A stretch of DNA of 64,000 bases. It comes from JAVKFY01 sp040223615 (GTDB lineage Bacteria > Pseudomonadota > Alphaproteobacteria > GCA-2731375). The stretch lies in NCBI GenBank assembly GCA_040223615.1, contig JAVKFY010000064.1, positions 18,930 through 82,929 on the forward strand, given 5' to 3'. Position numbers and translations under genes: made by a program. Every line of letters begins with the position of its first letter. Position 1 is the stretch's first letter. Below are positions 55,446 to 63,861 of this stretch, one piece after another. The notes under the pieces were generated by a model. That model did no database searches and had not been told where the DNA came from. It saw nothing but the letters and a program-made list of their open reading frames with translations.

Positions 55446-57452
55446 CTAGGTGCGCGTCAGGATCAGGTTATCACAATCGTCGATCGCCGCCCGCCAGCCG
55501 GCGGGCAGGTAGACGGTCGAGGTCACGTCCTCGATCAGGGCCGGGCCGGCGGCGCCCTTGGCCACGTGCCGGCGCGACAGGCGCTTGGCGTCGACCCAGG
55601 CGCCGTCGTCGTAGATGCGCACCTCGCCGACCTCGACCGCGTCGGCGTCGGCGGCTTCGCTCAGTGCCGGCACGGCACCCGGCGGCGCGGCGGCGCCGAG
55701 GCGGAAGGAAACGATCTCGGCCTTGTTCACCCGGCTGTCGTCGAACTCGAACACCCGCGCGTGCGCCTCGTTGAAGAGATCGAGCAGCTTGTCGGCGGTG
55801 AGCGACGGCAAGCTGGCGTCGGGCAGTTCGACCAGCACCTCGAAGGCCTGGCCGACATAGCGCATCGCCAGCGCGTGGTCGAAGCGCGGTGCGTCCAGCC
55901 CAAGTTCGGCGAATTGCGTCGTGGCCTCCACCGCCAGTTCGGCGAAGACCTCACGCACGGTGTCGGGCGTGTCGGTCTCCACGGTCATGCGCCGGGTGCG
56001 GGTGCCGTACTGCACGAAGTCGGCGGCGAGCAGGCCATAGGCGGACAGCACACCGGCGTTGGGCGGCACGCAGATGGTGGCGATGTCCAGTTCCTCGGCG
56101 ATTCGCGCGGCGTGCAACGGGCCGGCGCCGCCGAACGGCACCAGGACGTAGTCGCGCGGGTCGCGCCCGCGCGCGGTCGAGACCAGGCGGATGGCGCCGA
56201 CGATGTTGCTCTCGGCCAGCCGGATGGCATCGGCCGCCAACCCCTCCGGCGTGGTCTTCAAGGTCTCGGCGACGGGGGCCAGCGCGGTCTCGGCGGCAGT
56301 CGGGTCGACCGACATCCTGCCGCCCAGGAAAGCCGCCGGCCGCAGTGTCCCACGCGCCACATGAGCGTCGGTGATCGCGGGCTCGGTGCCGCCGCGGCCG
56401 TAGCAGGCCGGTCCCGGCTCGGCGCCGGCCGAACGCGGGCCGACGCGCAGCAGGCCGCCGTCGTCGACCCAGACGATGGAGCCGCCGCCCGCGCCCACGG
56501 TGACGATGTCGAGCACCGGCGTGCGGATCGGCAGGCCGTCGACCTCGGTCTCGTCGGCGAGCGCCGGCTTGCCGTCGGCGACCAGGCAGACGTCGGTGCT
56601 GGTGCCGCCCATGTCGAAGGTGATGAGGTCGCGGTAGCCGGACTGGCCGGCCTGGCGCACCGCGCCCATCACGCCGGCGGCCGGGCCGGAGAACAGCGCG
56701 GTGATGGCGTTGCGACTCATGCCCGCCGCCGGCAGCCGGCCGCCGTTCGACTGCATCATCGAGAAGCGGCCCTTGAACCCCTGCCCGCGCAGTGCGGTCT
56801 CGAACCGCCCGAGGTAACGGTCGATGACCGGCTGCACGTAGGCCGCCAGCGTCGTCGTCGACGCGCGTTCGTACTCACGGAATTCGCGCGTGACCTCGTG
56901 GCTCAAGGTGACGGTGAGATCGGGATGGTCGGCGCGCAGCATCTCGCCCAGCGCCTGTTCGTGCGTCGGGTTGGCATAGGCGTTGAGCAGGCACACGGCG
57001 ACCGCCTGATAGTCGCCGCGCGCCAGCACGGCGTCGATCGCCGCCTTCGCGGCTGCGGCATCGAGCGCCGTCGCCACCTGCCCCTTGGCGTCGATGCGCT
57101 CCGGCACCTCGATGGTGTCGGCGCGGCTCACCACCGGCACCGGCTTGGCGTAGAACAGGTCGTAGATCTGGCGCCGGTTGTGGCGTTGCAGCAGCAGCAG
57201 GTCGCGGAAACCTTGCGTGACGACGAAGGCGATCCTGGCGCCCTTGCGCTCCAGTATCGCGTTGGTGGCGACGGTGGAGCCATGCACCAGGTCGGTGACT
57301 TCGGCCAACGCGATTTCCGCCGCGGTGATGGCGGCCAGCGCACCCTCGTCCGGCGCCGACGGCGTCGACGGCACCTTGGAGATCGTCACCCGGTCGCCGT
57401 CGATCGCCACCAGGTCGGTGAAAGTCCCGCCCACTTCAACGCCTACGCGCAT
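55446..57452 (-). CDS. hyuA: Hydantoinase/oxoprolinase A subunit
   Basis: The 668-residue alpha subunit, with an actin-like ATPase fold. RVGVEVGGTFTDLVAIDGD and LITFDMGGTSTDVCLVADG are the phosphate-binding motifs; VGAGGGSIVWVDDGG, AEPGPACYGRGG and GGAGPLHAARIAEEL complete the hydantoinase domain. It catalyses ATP-dependent opening of a cyclic amide or carboxylation of a ketone, together with HyuB. Divergent from the dehydratase gene across 54 bp. Confidence 0.93.
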   Translation of the reverse strand: MRVGVEVGGTFTDLVAIDGDRVTISKVPSTPSAPDEGALAAITAAEIALAEVTDLVHGSTVATNAILERKGARIAFVVTQGFRDLLLLQRHNRRQIYDLFYAKPVPVVSRADTIEVPERIDAKGQVATALDAAAAKAAIDAVLARGDYQAVAVCLLNAYANPTHEQALGEMLRADHPDLTVTLSHEVTREFREYERASTTTLAAYVQPVIDRYLGRFETALRGQGFKGRFSMMQSNGGRLPAAGMSRNAITALFSGPAAGVMGAVRQAGQSGYRDLITFDMGGTSTDVCLVADGKPALADETEVDGLPIRTPVLDIVTVGAGGGSIVWVDDGGLLRVGPRSAGAEPGPACYGRGGTEPAITDAHVARGTLRPAAFLGGRMSVDPTAAETALAPVAETLKTTPEGLAADAIRLAESNIVGAIRLVSTARGRDPRDYVLVPFGGAGPLHAARIAEELDIATICVPPNAGVLSAYGLLAADFVQYGTRTRRMTVETDTPDTVREVFAELAVEATTQFAELGLDAPRFDHALAMRYVGQAFEVLVELPDASLPSLTADKLLDLFNEAHARVFEFDDSRVNKAEIVSFRLGAAAPPGAVPALSEAADADAVEVGEVRIYDDGAWVDAKRLSRRHVAKGAAGPALIEDVTSTVYLPAGWRAAIDDCDNLILTRT

Positions 57453-57506
57453 GTCCGCCCTTTCGTCTGTCTCGCGCTAGTATAGCCGCAGCGTGGAGGA
57501 TTCCAG

Positions 57507-59207
57507 ATGAGCGACGATGACCTGCCCGGCCTGTTCGGCGGCCTGACCAACTACGGCGACGCGGACTTCGCGCGCTACCTGCGGCGATCTTTCGCGCGTT
57601 CCATGGGCTTCTCCTCGGAGATGCTGAACAAGCCGGTGATCGGCATCGCCGACACGTCGAGCGGCTTCAACAACTGCCACCGCGGCGTCCCGGACCTGAT
57701 CGAGGCGGTGAAGCGCGGCGTGCTGGCGGCCGGCGGGCTGCCGCTGCCGTTCCCGACCATCTCGCTGGGCGAGACCTTCCTGAACCCGACCTCGCTGAAG
57801 TTCCGCAACCTGATGGCGATGGACACCGAGGAGATGATCCGGGCGCAGCCGATGGACGCGGTGGTGCTGGTCGGCGGCTGCGACAAGACCGTGCCGGCGC
57901 AGCTCATGGCCGCCGTGTCGGCCGACAAGCCCGCGGTGCAGCTGCTGACCGGACCGATGCTGACCCATACCCTGAAGGGCGAGCGGCTGGGTGCCTGCAC
58001 CGATTGCCGGCGCTTCTGGGCCAAGTTCCGCGCCGGCGAAATCGACGAACCGGCGATAGCTGAGATCGAGAGCGGCCTGGCGACCACGGCCGGAACCTGC
58101 GCGGTGATGGGCACCGCCTCGACCATGGCCGGTATCGCCGAGACGCTGGGCCTGGCGCTGCCCGGCACCGCCGCGATCCCCGCCGTGCACGCCGACCGGC
58201 TGCGCGCGGCGGAAGCGTCGGGCGTGGCGGCGATGGCAGCGGCGCGTTCAGGCCTGAAGCCATCGGCGCTGATCACCGGGAAATCGATCGAGAACGCGCT
58301 CACCGTGTTGCTGGCGCTTGGCGGATCGACCAACGCGGTGTTGCACCTGGCCGCCATCGCCGGCCGCGCCGGCGTGGAACTGTCGCTCACCCGCCTCAAC
58401 GAGCTGTCGGAACGCACGCCGGTGCTGGTCGACCTGAAACCGTCGGGCGTGCACTACATGGAGGACCTGTTCGTCGCCGGCGGTATCGGCGCGGTGCTGC
58501 GCGAGTTGAAGCCGTTGCTGCACCTGGACTGCCTGACGATCACCGGCGACACGCTGGAACAGCGCCTGGCCGCCGACGACCCTTACGTCGACCGCTCGGT
58601 GGTGCGCGGCTTCGACGAGCCGTTCGACCGCACCGGCGGCATCCTGGCGCTGTTCGGCTCGCTGGCGCCGGGCGGCGCGATCATCAAGCGCTCGGCCGCA
58701 GACGCCAATCTGTTCGAGCGCGAGGCGCGCGCGGTGGTGTTCACGTCACTTGAGGACCTGGCGGCGCGGCTCGACTCACCGGACCTGGACGTTACGCCCG
58801 ACGATGCGCTGGTGCTGCAGAATGCCGGGCCGACCAGCCCGTCGGGCATGCCGGAGGCGGGCTACCTGCCGATCCCGAAGAAGCTGGCGGCCAAGGGCGT
58901 GAAGGACATGATCCGGATCTCCGACGCGCGCATGAGCGGCACCGCGTTCGGCACCGTGGTACTGCACGTGACGCCGGACGCGGCCAGCGGCGGGCCGCTG
59001 GCACTGGTCGAGAATGGTGACCGGATAAAGCTATCGGTGAAGGATCGGCGGCTCGATCTGATGGTCGACGACGCAGAACTGGCGCGTCGGCGCGCAGCGC
59101 TGCCGCCAGCCCCGCCGCCGCCGTCGCGCGGCTACCGCAAGCTGTACTACGATCACGTCATGCAGGCCGACCGCGGCGCCGACTTCGACTTCCTCGCCGC
59201 TGGTTAG
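57507..59207 (+). CDS. IlvD/Edd family dehydratase, sugar-acid type
   Basis: A 566-residue Fe-S dehydratase of the IlvD/Edd family. The cluster cysteines appear in SGFNNCHRG, VGGCDKTVPAQ and AGTCAVMGTASTM; LGGSTNAVLHLAAIAGRAGV and RISDARMSGTAFGTVVLHV are conserved. The sequence resembles L-arabinonate/galactonate-type dehydratases (YLRRSFARSMGF, GCDKTVPAQLMAA) more than the ilvD at 8048-9772. It diverges from hyuA with a 54-bp intergenic, which may reflect common regulation. The substrate is probably an aldonic acid, but this is not proven. Confidence 0.88.
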   Translation: MSDDDLPGLFGGLTNYGDADFARYLRRSFARSMGFSSEMLNKPVIGIADTSSGFNNCHRGVPDLIEAVKRGVLAAGGLPLPFPTISLGETFLNPTSLKFRNLMAMDTEEMIRAQPMDAVVLVGGCDKTVPAQLMAAVSADKPAVQLLTGPMLTHTLKGERLGACTDCRRFWAKFRAGEIDEPAIAEIESGLATTAGTCAVMGTASTMAGIAETLGLALPGTAAIPAVHADRLRAAEASGVAAMAAARSGLKPSALITGKSIENALTVLLALGGSTNAVLHLAAIAGRAGVELSLTRLNELSERTPVLVDLKPSGVHYMEDLFVAGGIGAVLRELKPLLHLDCLTITGDTLEQRLAADDPYVDRSVVRGFDEPFDRTGGILALFGSLAPGGAIIKRSAADANLFEREARAVVFTSLEDLAARLDSPDLDVTPDDALVLQNAGPTSPSGMPEAGYLPIPKKLAAKGVKDMIRISDARMSGTAFGTVVLHVTPDAASGGPLALVENGDRIKLSVKDRRLDLMVDDAELARRRAALPPAPPPPSRGYRKLYYDHVMQADRGADFDFLAAG

Positions 59208-59224
59208 CCCGCCGCGACATGAGG

Positions 59225-59247
59225 GGCCCGGGTTATCACCCCGGGCC
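59225..59247. terminator. Bidirectional hairpin between convergent genes
   Basis: GGCCCGGG, loop of seven bases, CCCGGGCC: an 8-bp GC stem in the 46-bp gap between the convergent dehydratase and caspase-like genes. No T run follows on either strand, so an intrinsic terminator is only probable. Confidence 0.5.
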
Positions 59248-59253
59248 ACCCGA

Positions 59254-61242
59254 TCATCGATTGCGGTTGTTGAACATGTTGAAGAGGGCGCCCGCCGCGC
59301 CGGCGCCGCTGTCTTGCTGCTGCGGCGCTACCTGTTGCTGTTGCGCGGTCGGCGCCGGTGCCGGCACGGTGCCCGCGACCCGCATCATCAGCGACTGGGC
59401 GGCGCGCGATGCCGCCTGCTGCAACGCCGCGCCGATCACCTGACCGGACGGCGTGCCGGTCGCCACCTTCTCCTCGTGCACGCCACGCTCGATGGTGGTG
59501 CGCCCGGTGTGGCGGTCGAGCGCGCTCAGCATGATCTCGACACGGTAGACGTCGACCGTCGGCGCCACGTTGGCGGTCATGGCTCGGCCAAGATTGCCGA
59601 ACACCGCACGCGCCATCGCCGCGCCCTGCGCCTCCGGGTTTGCCATGGTCCGCTTGTTGACCTGGCCGACCCGGCCCGAGACCACCACGTCGGCATTGTT
59701 CATCTGCGATGAGCCGAGTATCTGCGCGTTCGGCAGGCTGGCGATCACGTTGCGCACCGAGTCGGACACGAAGCCCATGTCGGCGCCGTTGTTGTTGGCC
59801 ACGCCCTGCAGGTAGACGCGGGTCAGACCGATCTGGCGTGGCGGCGGCGCGCCGCTCGGCGTCCCGGCCAGCGCCGACGACGTGGTGGTCTGCCGTTGCA
59901 CGGTCCGCTGCTGGCGGGCCTGCTGCTGCTGTTGCAGCATCGCCATGCCCTGCGCCTCCGGCATCACCAAGGTGCCGTAGATGTAGCCGATCTCCTGGCC
60001 GTTCTGGGCGATCAGGTACCAGTCCTCGCCCTGCACCTTGGCCAGCGCCGTGATGCGGGTGCCGACCGGCAAGGTCACCACCTTGGCACCGCGAACCGAC
60101 GGCTCGCTGCGGACATTGGAGTTCTTGATCGTGACGTAGGTCTCGTCCAGCGGCACCAGCTGCGGCCCGGTCTGGGTTGCCGGCGGCAACGCCGTCAGGC
60201 GCTGCTGTTGTTGCTGCTGCTGGATCGGTTGCTGCGCCGGCTGCTGCTGGTTCAGCGCCAGTGGCTGGGCCTGCAACGGCTGGCTCGTCGTCAGTGGCTG
60301 CTGTTGCTGCTGCGGTGCCGGCTTTGTTGCCGCGGCGGCAACCAGTTGCGGCCGCAACGGCGGGTTGCCGGCATCGAAGCGCGCGACGACGGTATCGTCC
60401 TTGCCGGAGAAGGCCGGCTGCTGCTGGCGCCCGAAGGTACGGCGCGCGGCACGCGACATGTTGCGGCTCAGGTAGGCGTTGACCTCCGACATGGTGACCT
60501 GGCCGTCTCCGTTGCCGTAGCGCGAACCGTCGGCCTCGCCGTAGAGCGCGTTCAGCAGGTAGTTGGTGAACAGGCCGTGGCCGGCCTCGCGATCCCAGGA
60601 GGCGATCTGGTCGGCCTGGCTGGCGGTCAGCACGGTAAGCTCGGCCGGCGCCACGGTCTTGCGCGCGGCCTGGAACACCGGCGAGGCATCGCGGAACAGC
60701 ACGCCGCCGCCACTGTCGCCGGAGAAGCAGGCATCCAGGTACACGGTGATCGACTTGGCCTTCAGCGCCTTCAGGTTGGCGTAGAACTCGGCCAGCGGGT
60801 AGCCGGAGATTTCCGCCTTGTTCGGATTGCCGTCGACCGGCAGCAGGTAGCTGTTGCTGTCCTCCAGCCCGGGCACGCCGTGGCCGGAGTAGAACACCAC
60901 GATGTCGGAATTGCCGTTCGGCTCGACCCAGTCCTCCAGGATGCCGCCCTTGGAGAAATGGGTCTCCATCTGGTTCTTGGTGGCGTCCTTCAGGACGATG
61001 ACGTTCTCGGGATCGAAGCCCAACACCTCGACGACGAATTTCTTCATCGCCTCGGCGTCGTTGTGGGCGAACTCGACCGGCGCGACGCCGCTGGCGTAGT
61101 TCTTGTTCCCGATGATGATGGCGACGTCGTCGAAGGTGTCGTCATCGAGCGCCAGCGCCGGCCCGGCCAGCGTTGCCGCGGCGAGCGCGGCGGCGGCGGT
61201 GGTGGCGACGGCGTGACGGAGCGTGGCAAACGCGTTGCGCAT
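59254..61242 (-). CDS. Secreted caspase-like (C14) protein with SH3 and poly-Gln regions
   Basis: A 662-residue exported protein. A signal peptide (residues 1-31, ending ALA) is followed by a caspase-p20 domain with the catalytic pair His121 in FYSGHG and Cys172 in LDACFSG. A degenerate EF-hand-like loop, NGDGQVTMSEV (244-254), follows; then a Gln-rich linker of CAG/CTG tracts, a bacterial SH3 domain (VRSEPSVRGAKVVTLPVGTRI...GYIYGTLV, about 380-450), another Gln tract, and a C-terminal domain resembling envelope proteins of the LPP20/CsgG type (NADVVVSGRVGQV...VEIMLSALDRHTGRTTIER). The start at 61242 has AAGGGGG upstream. Envelope location and a calcium-dependent protease are plausible inferences; the target is unknown. 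Confidence 0.87.
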   Translation of the reverse strand: MRNAFATLRHAVATTAAAALAAATLAGPALALDDDTFDDVAIIIGNKNYASGVAPVEFAHNDAEAMKKFVVEVLGFDPENVIVLKDATKNQMETHFSKGGILEDWVEPNGNSDIVVFYSGHGVPGLEDSNSYLLPVDGNPNKAEISGYPLAEFYANLKALKAKSITVYLDACFSGDSGGGVLFRDASPVFQAARKTVAPAELTVLTASQADQIASWDREAGHGLFTNYLLNALYGEADGSRYGNGDGQVTMSEVNAYLSRNMSRAARRTFGRQQQPAFSGKDDTVVARFDAGNPPLRPQLVAAAATKPAPQQQQQPLTTSQPLQAQPLALNQQQPAQQPIQQQQQQQRLTALPPATQTGPQLVPLDETYVTIKNSNVRSEPSVRGAKVVTLPVGTRITALAKVQGEDWYLIAQNGQEIGYIYGTLVMPEAQGMAMLQQQQQARQQRTVQRQTTTSSALAGTPSGAPPPRQIGLTRVYLQGVANNNGADMGFVSDSVRNVIASLPNAQILGSSQMNNADVVVSGRVGQVNKRTMANPEAQGAAMARAVFGNLGRAMTANVAPTVDVYRVEIMLSALDRHTGRTTIERGVHEEKVATGTPSGQVIGAALQQAASRAAQSLMMRVAGTVPAPAPTAQQQQVAPQQQDSGAGAAGALFNMFNNRNR

Positions 61243-61437
61243 GATGCAGCCCCCTTGCCTCTGCATAGCGGTGAATGATCTCAAAGCTTACCGTTCATTA
61301 TGTGCCAATCAGGGACGATCGACAAGGCCGGCGACCGCCCGGTCGGCTTGCCAGACGCTATGCCCGGTCGAGCCACGGTTTCCCGCACACGGCTTGACCG
61401 ACCGCATCGTCGGACCTAGGGTCCGCCCCCTGCCGGC

Positions 61438-61513
61438 GCGCCCGTAGCTCAGGTGGTAGAGCAACTGACTTTTAATCAGTGGGTCACAGGTTCGAGTCCT
61501 GTCGGGCGTACCA
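61438..61513 (+). tRNA. tRNA-Lys (TTT)
   Basis: Acceptor GCGCCCG (61438-61444) pairs with CGGGCGT (61503-61509, one G-U pair), D arm GCTCAGGTGGTAGAGC, anticodon stem-loop CTGACTTTTAATCAG with anticodon TTT, T arm ACAGG-TTCGAGT-CCTGT, A discriminator and encoded CCA. The sequence beyond it has a different base composition, so this tRNA may be an integration site. Confidence 0.93.
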
Positions 61514-62080
61514 AATCCCTAAACGATCCCAATGAAGTATCGATGGGCCGGCGTTGTAGTGCCGACGTCGTTGCCTGCACTGTTGTTGTGGGGCTGCACT
61601 GGGGCTTCAGCCGGCGCGCGTTCATCCTCTTGAACTTGCCGGCAGCGGTAGGTGTCGTGGTGGTGGGGTGACGCATGCGAGTGCCGGTGACGACCATCAT
61701 CGAGATCGGGGTGGGCGACCGTTGCAGCTTGGAGAACCCGGTCGGCGCGGTCTCGGTACCAAGCTGCAACGAGTGGCGCACATCTTCACAGCAACTGGCG
61801 CGAGGCTTCGGCCGGGCTGCATCAAGCACCAGCCCGATGGAGCAGAATGCGGAATGGCCCTCCGGGCACTCCCGCATATCGTCCTGGAAAACACCGCAAC
61901 CCTGCGCGATGATCCTATCTCCACGTCGCTCCCAGCGAGCTCACGTGCGTTCAGGCGGCTGCCCGGGGAGAGCTCACCGTGCCGAGTTCTTCGACCACCA
62001 CCTGGGAAATGACCGACGGCACACGGCGGACAGCACAATCGCGACAGATGCCGCCTGCGAGAAGATAGGGAGTGGACACG
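61514..62080. other. 567-bp stretch without a recognisable gene, possible degraded island edge
   Basis: Both strands have open frames (for example 61675-62130 plus and 61476-61877 minus), but none has a family-like sequence or good ribosome site, and the minus frame begins inside the tRNA-Lys antisense. Base composition begins to fall toward AT here. It may be decayed coding DNA; nothing specific was found. Confidence 0.5.
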
Positions 62081-63445
62081 GTGACCAAATCATCCCAAAA
62101 CGAAGCGGGCGCGCAGCGTACGCAGTTTGAGGCCGAGGTCGCCGATCGTATGGGCCTTGTGCCAAATTTTTTCCGACCTGAGGCGGCGGCATTTGGCGCC
62201 GTTCGCGAGCTTTGGTCTTTTGCGAAGACCGCCTATCTGGACAATCCACTCCCGCCGCTTTTCAAGGAGCGCCTCTTTGTTCACCTTTCACGCTTTTGCC
62301 GGGCGCGATACTGCATTGTCAGGCATGTAGGTTTTCTCGTCGGCAAGGGCCACATCGCAGGGACGGCCGAGGTGCCCGCGCAATCGGTCCAGGACGTTAT
62401 TGCCTTGCTGCGATACCCTGGTACCGAAGATGGCACATTGACCAAAATCATCGCCAGGGTAGATGCGATGACGGCAGGCACAATCCCACCCCCTGGCAGC
62501 CCCGGAGAACAGGATCTATTTTTCCTAGCCGGGCTCGTTTTTATAGACCCATTGAGGGCTGAGAGGGCGCAGAAAGCCCTGAGAACTCCATTGGGTCCGG
62601 AGGGACTGGAGTATCTCCTCGCCTTTCTCGCCTTTGTCCGAACAGCGCACTTCTGGACACTGACGCATCCCCGCATTCAACCGGAAGGTGACATTCTGGC
62701 CTTCCTGGAGGAGCATCAGGCGCTGGCCGAACTAGTCCTGGAAGATCGGGATATAGCCAGCCTGCCTATTGGCGAGAGGCTGATGCAGGAGCTAGACGCG
62801 TTACGCGTCGAACGGAACGAACAGGAACATGCGAACCAGCAGCAAGCTTTAATAATCAATGAGTTGAACCATCGCGTAAAGAACATGCTGGCGATTGTGC
62901 GTTCGGTCGTCCGGCAAACACTCAAGCGCGCGGACGTCCCTGGGAACGTAGATGAGATAATCGGCGATCGGCTGCATGCCATTGCAGCTGCGCACGATCT
63001 TCTGACCAAGGAAGACTGGAACAACGTCTCGCTGACTCAACTTGTTCGCGAGTCGATCCGATCCTTTTGCCCTACCAGCTCCCAAGTCACTTTTGAAGGA
63101 CCGCCCGTACCTCTTTCAGCAAAGACGGCCGTTTCCTTCGCGATGGCCATACATGAGCTTGGCACCAATGCCGTAAAATACGGAGCCCTGTCGAGTGCTA
63201 AAGGTCATATCAACATCGAATGGTCCGTCAGGGAAGAGGCTGAGAGCCCTCGTCTTCATTTTACCTGGCGCGAAACCGGCGGCCCTCCTGTGGCGCCACC
63301 CTCACACACCGGCTTTGGAACGTTCCTCATTGAGAAGAACCTGGGCGCAGAACTTGAAGGAAATGTCGATCTTCGCTTTGATCCGACAGGACTCGTTTGC
63401 GTTATTGATTCACTGATACCTGCCGCTTCGGCCGATCATCGATAA
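62081..63445 (+). CDS. HWE-family histidine kinase with AhpD/CMD-like N-terminal domain
   Basis: A 454-residue soluble sensor kinase. Residues 10-190 resemble the carboxymuconolactone decarboxylase/AhpD fold (GLVPNFFRPEA, FKERLFVHLSRFCRARYCIVRH); the AhpD C-x-x-C is not kept, although one Cys and the His are in register. The kinase half has phospho-acceptor His264 in ELNHRVKNMLAIVRSVVRQT, N-box MAIHELGTNAVKYGALS, and the W-x-E in HFTWRETGG that names the HWE group. GTG 62081 has AGGGAG eight bases before; GTG 62072 is an alternative. Codons are AT-richer than in the rest of the window. A single-domain response regulator follows at once, likely its partner. Confidence 0.85.
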   Translation: MTKSSQNEAGAQRTQFEAEVADRMGLVPNFFRPEAAAFGAVRELWSFAKTAYLDNPLPPLFKERLFVHLSRFCRARYCIVRHVGFLVGKGHIAGTAEVPAQSVQDVIALLRYPGTEDGTLTKIIARVDAMTAGTIPPPGSPGEQDLFFLAGLVFIDPLRAERAQKALRTPLGPEGLEYLLAFLAFVRTAHFWTLTHPRIQPEGDILAFLEEHQALAELVLEDRDIASLPIGERLMQELDALRVERNEQEHANQQQALIINELNHRVKNMLAIVRSVVRQTLKRADVPGNVDEIIGDRLHAIAAAHDLLTKEDWNNVSLTQLVRESIRSFCPTSSQVTFEGPPVPLSAKTAVSFAMAIHELGTNAVKYGALSSAKGHINIEWSVREEAESPRLHFTWRETGGPPVAPPSHTGFGTFLIEKNLGAELEGNVDLRFDPTGLVCVIDSLIPAASADHR

Positions 63446-63451
63446 TCACCG

Positions 63452-63823
63452 ATGCCCCCCCACATCGCCACGGTACTGGTCGTCGAAGACGAAGCCCTTA
63501 TCGCTTTCGATCTCGAAGAAGAACTAACTGAGTTGGGCTATCGCGTGGTTGGACCAGCGTTCAATGTTTCACAAGGTTTACGACATGCAGAAACCGGTCA
63601 TTTTGATGTAGCCCTACTTGACATCAACCTATCTTCGGGAACCTCTGCCCCCATCGCAGAAGTGTTACGGGAAAGGAAAATTCCTTTTGCTTTCTTGACT
63701 GGCTATGGACTCGCCGCCCGCGACCATGGTTTGCCGGAGGCTCCCGTTATTACAAAGCCGCTTCGATCCGGCGAGCTAAAAGTCCTGTTGGAATCGCTTC
63801 GTGGCACGGACATTGCGACATAA
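63452..63823 (+). CDS. Single-domain response regulator
   Basis: A 123-residue CheY-like receiver: VLVVEDEALIAFDLEEEL (acidic pocket), phospho-acceptor Asp in VALLDINLSSG, Thr in FAFLTGYG and Lys in PVITKPLRSGEL. It has no output domain. Starting six bases after the HWE kinase stop, it is almost certainly its partner; HWE kinases often pair with stand-alone receivers. The codon use is like the kinase gene and unlike the upstream chromosome. Confidence 0.9.
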   Translation: MPPHIATVLVVEDEALIAFDLEEELTELGYRVVGPAFNVSQGLRHAETGHFDVALLDINLSSGTSAPIAEVLRERKIPFAFLTGYGLAARDHGLPEAPVITKPLRSGELKVLLESLRGTDIAT

Positions 63824-63861
63824 CAAGACTGGATCGCCCGCTCCCTGCGCTGCCGATATAC

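Noticed and set aside
55317..57485. Long plus-strand frame opposite hyuA
   Set aside because: Shadow frame; the minus strand encodes intact HyuA.
59254..61242. Caspase-like gene as part of an abortive-infection defence system
   Set aside because: A signal peptide and envelope-type domains place it outside the cytoplasm and no sensor or nuclease partner is adjacent.
61476..61877. Minus-strand frame ending in the antisense of tRNA-Lys
   Set aside because: The end VRPTGLEPVTH is the well-known translation artefact of a tRNA gene's opposite strand.
61675..62130. 151-codon plus frame before the HWE kinase
   Set aside because: It overlaps the kinase start in another phase and shows no protein-like pattern; could be decayed DNA.
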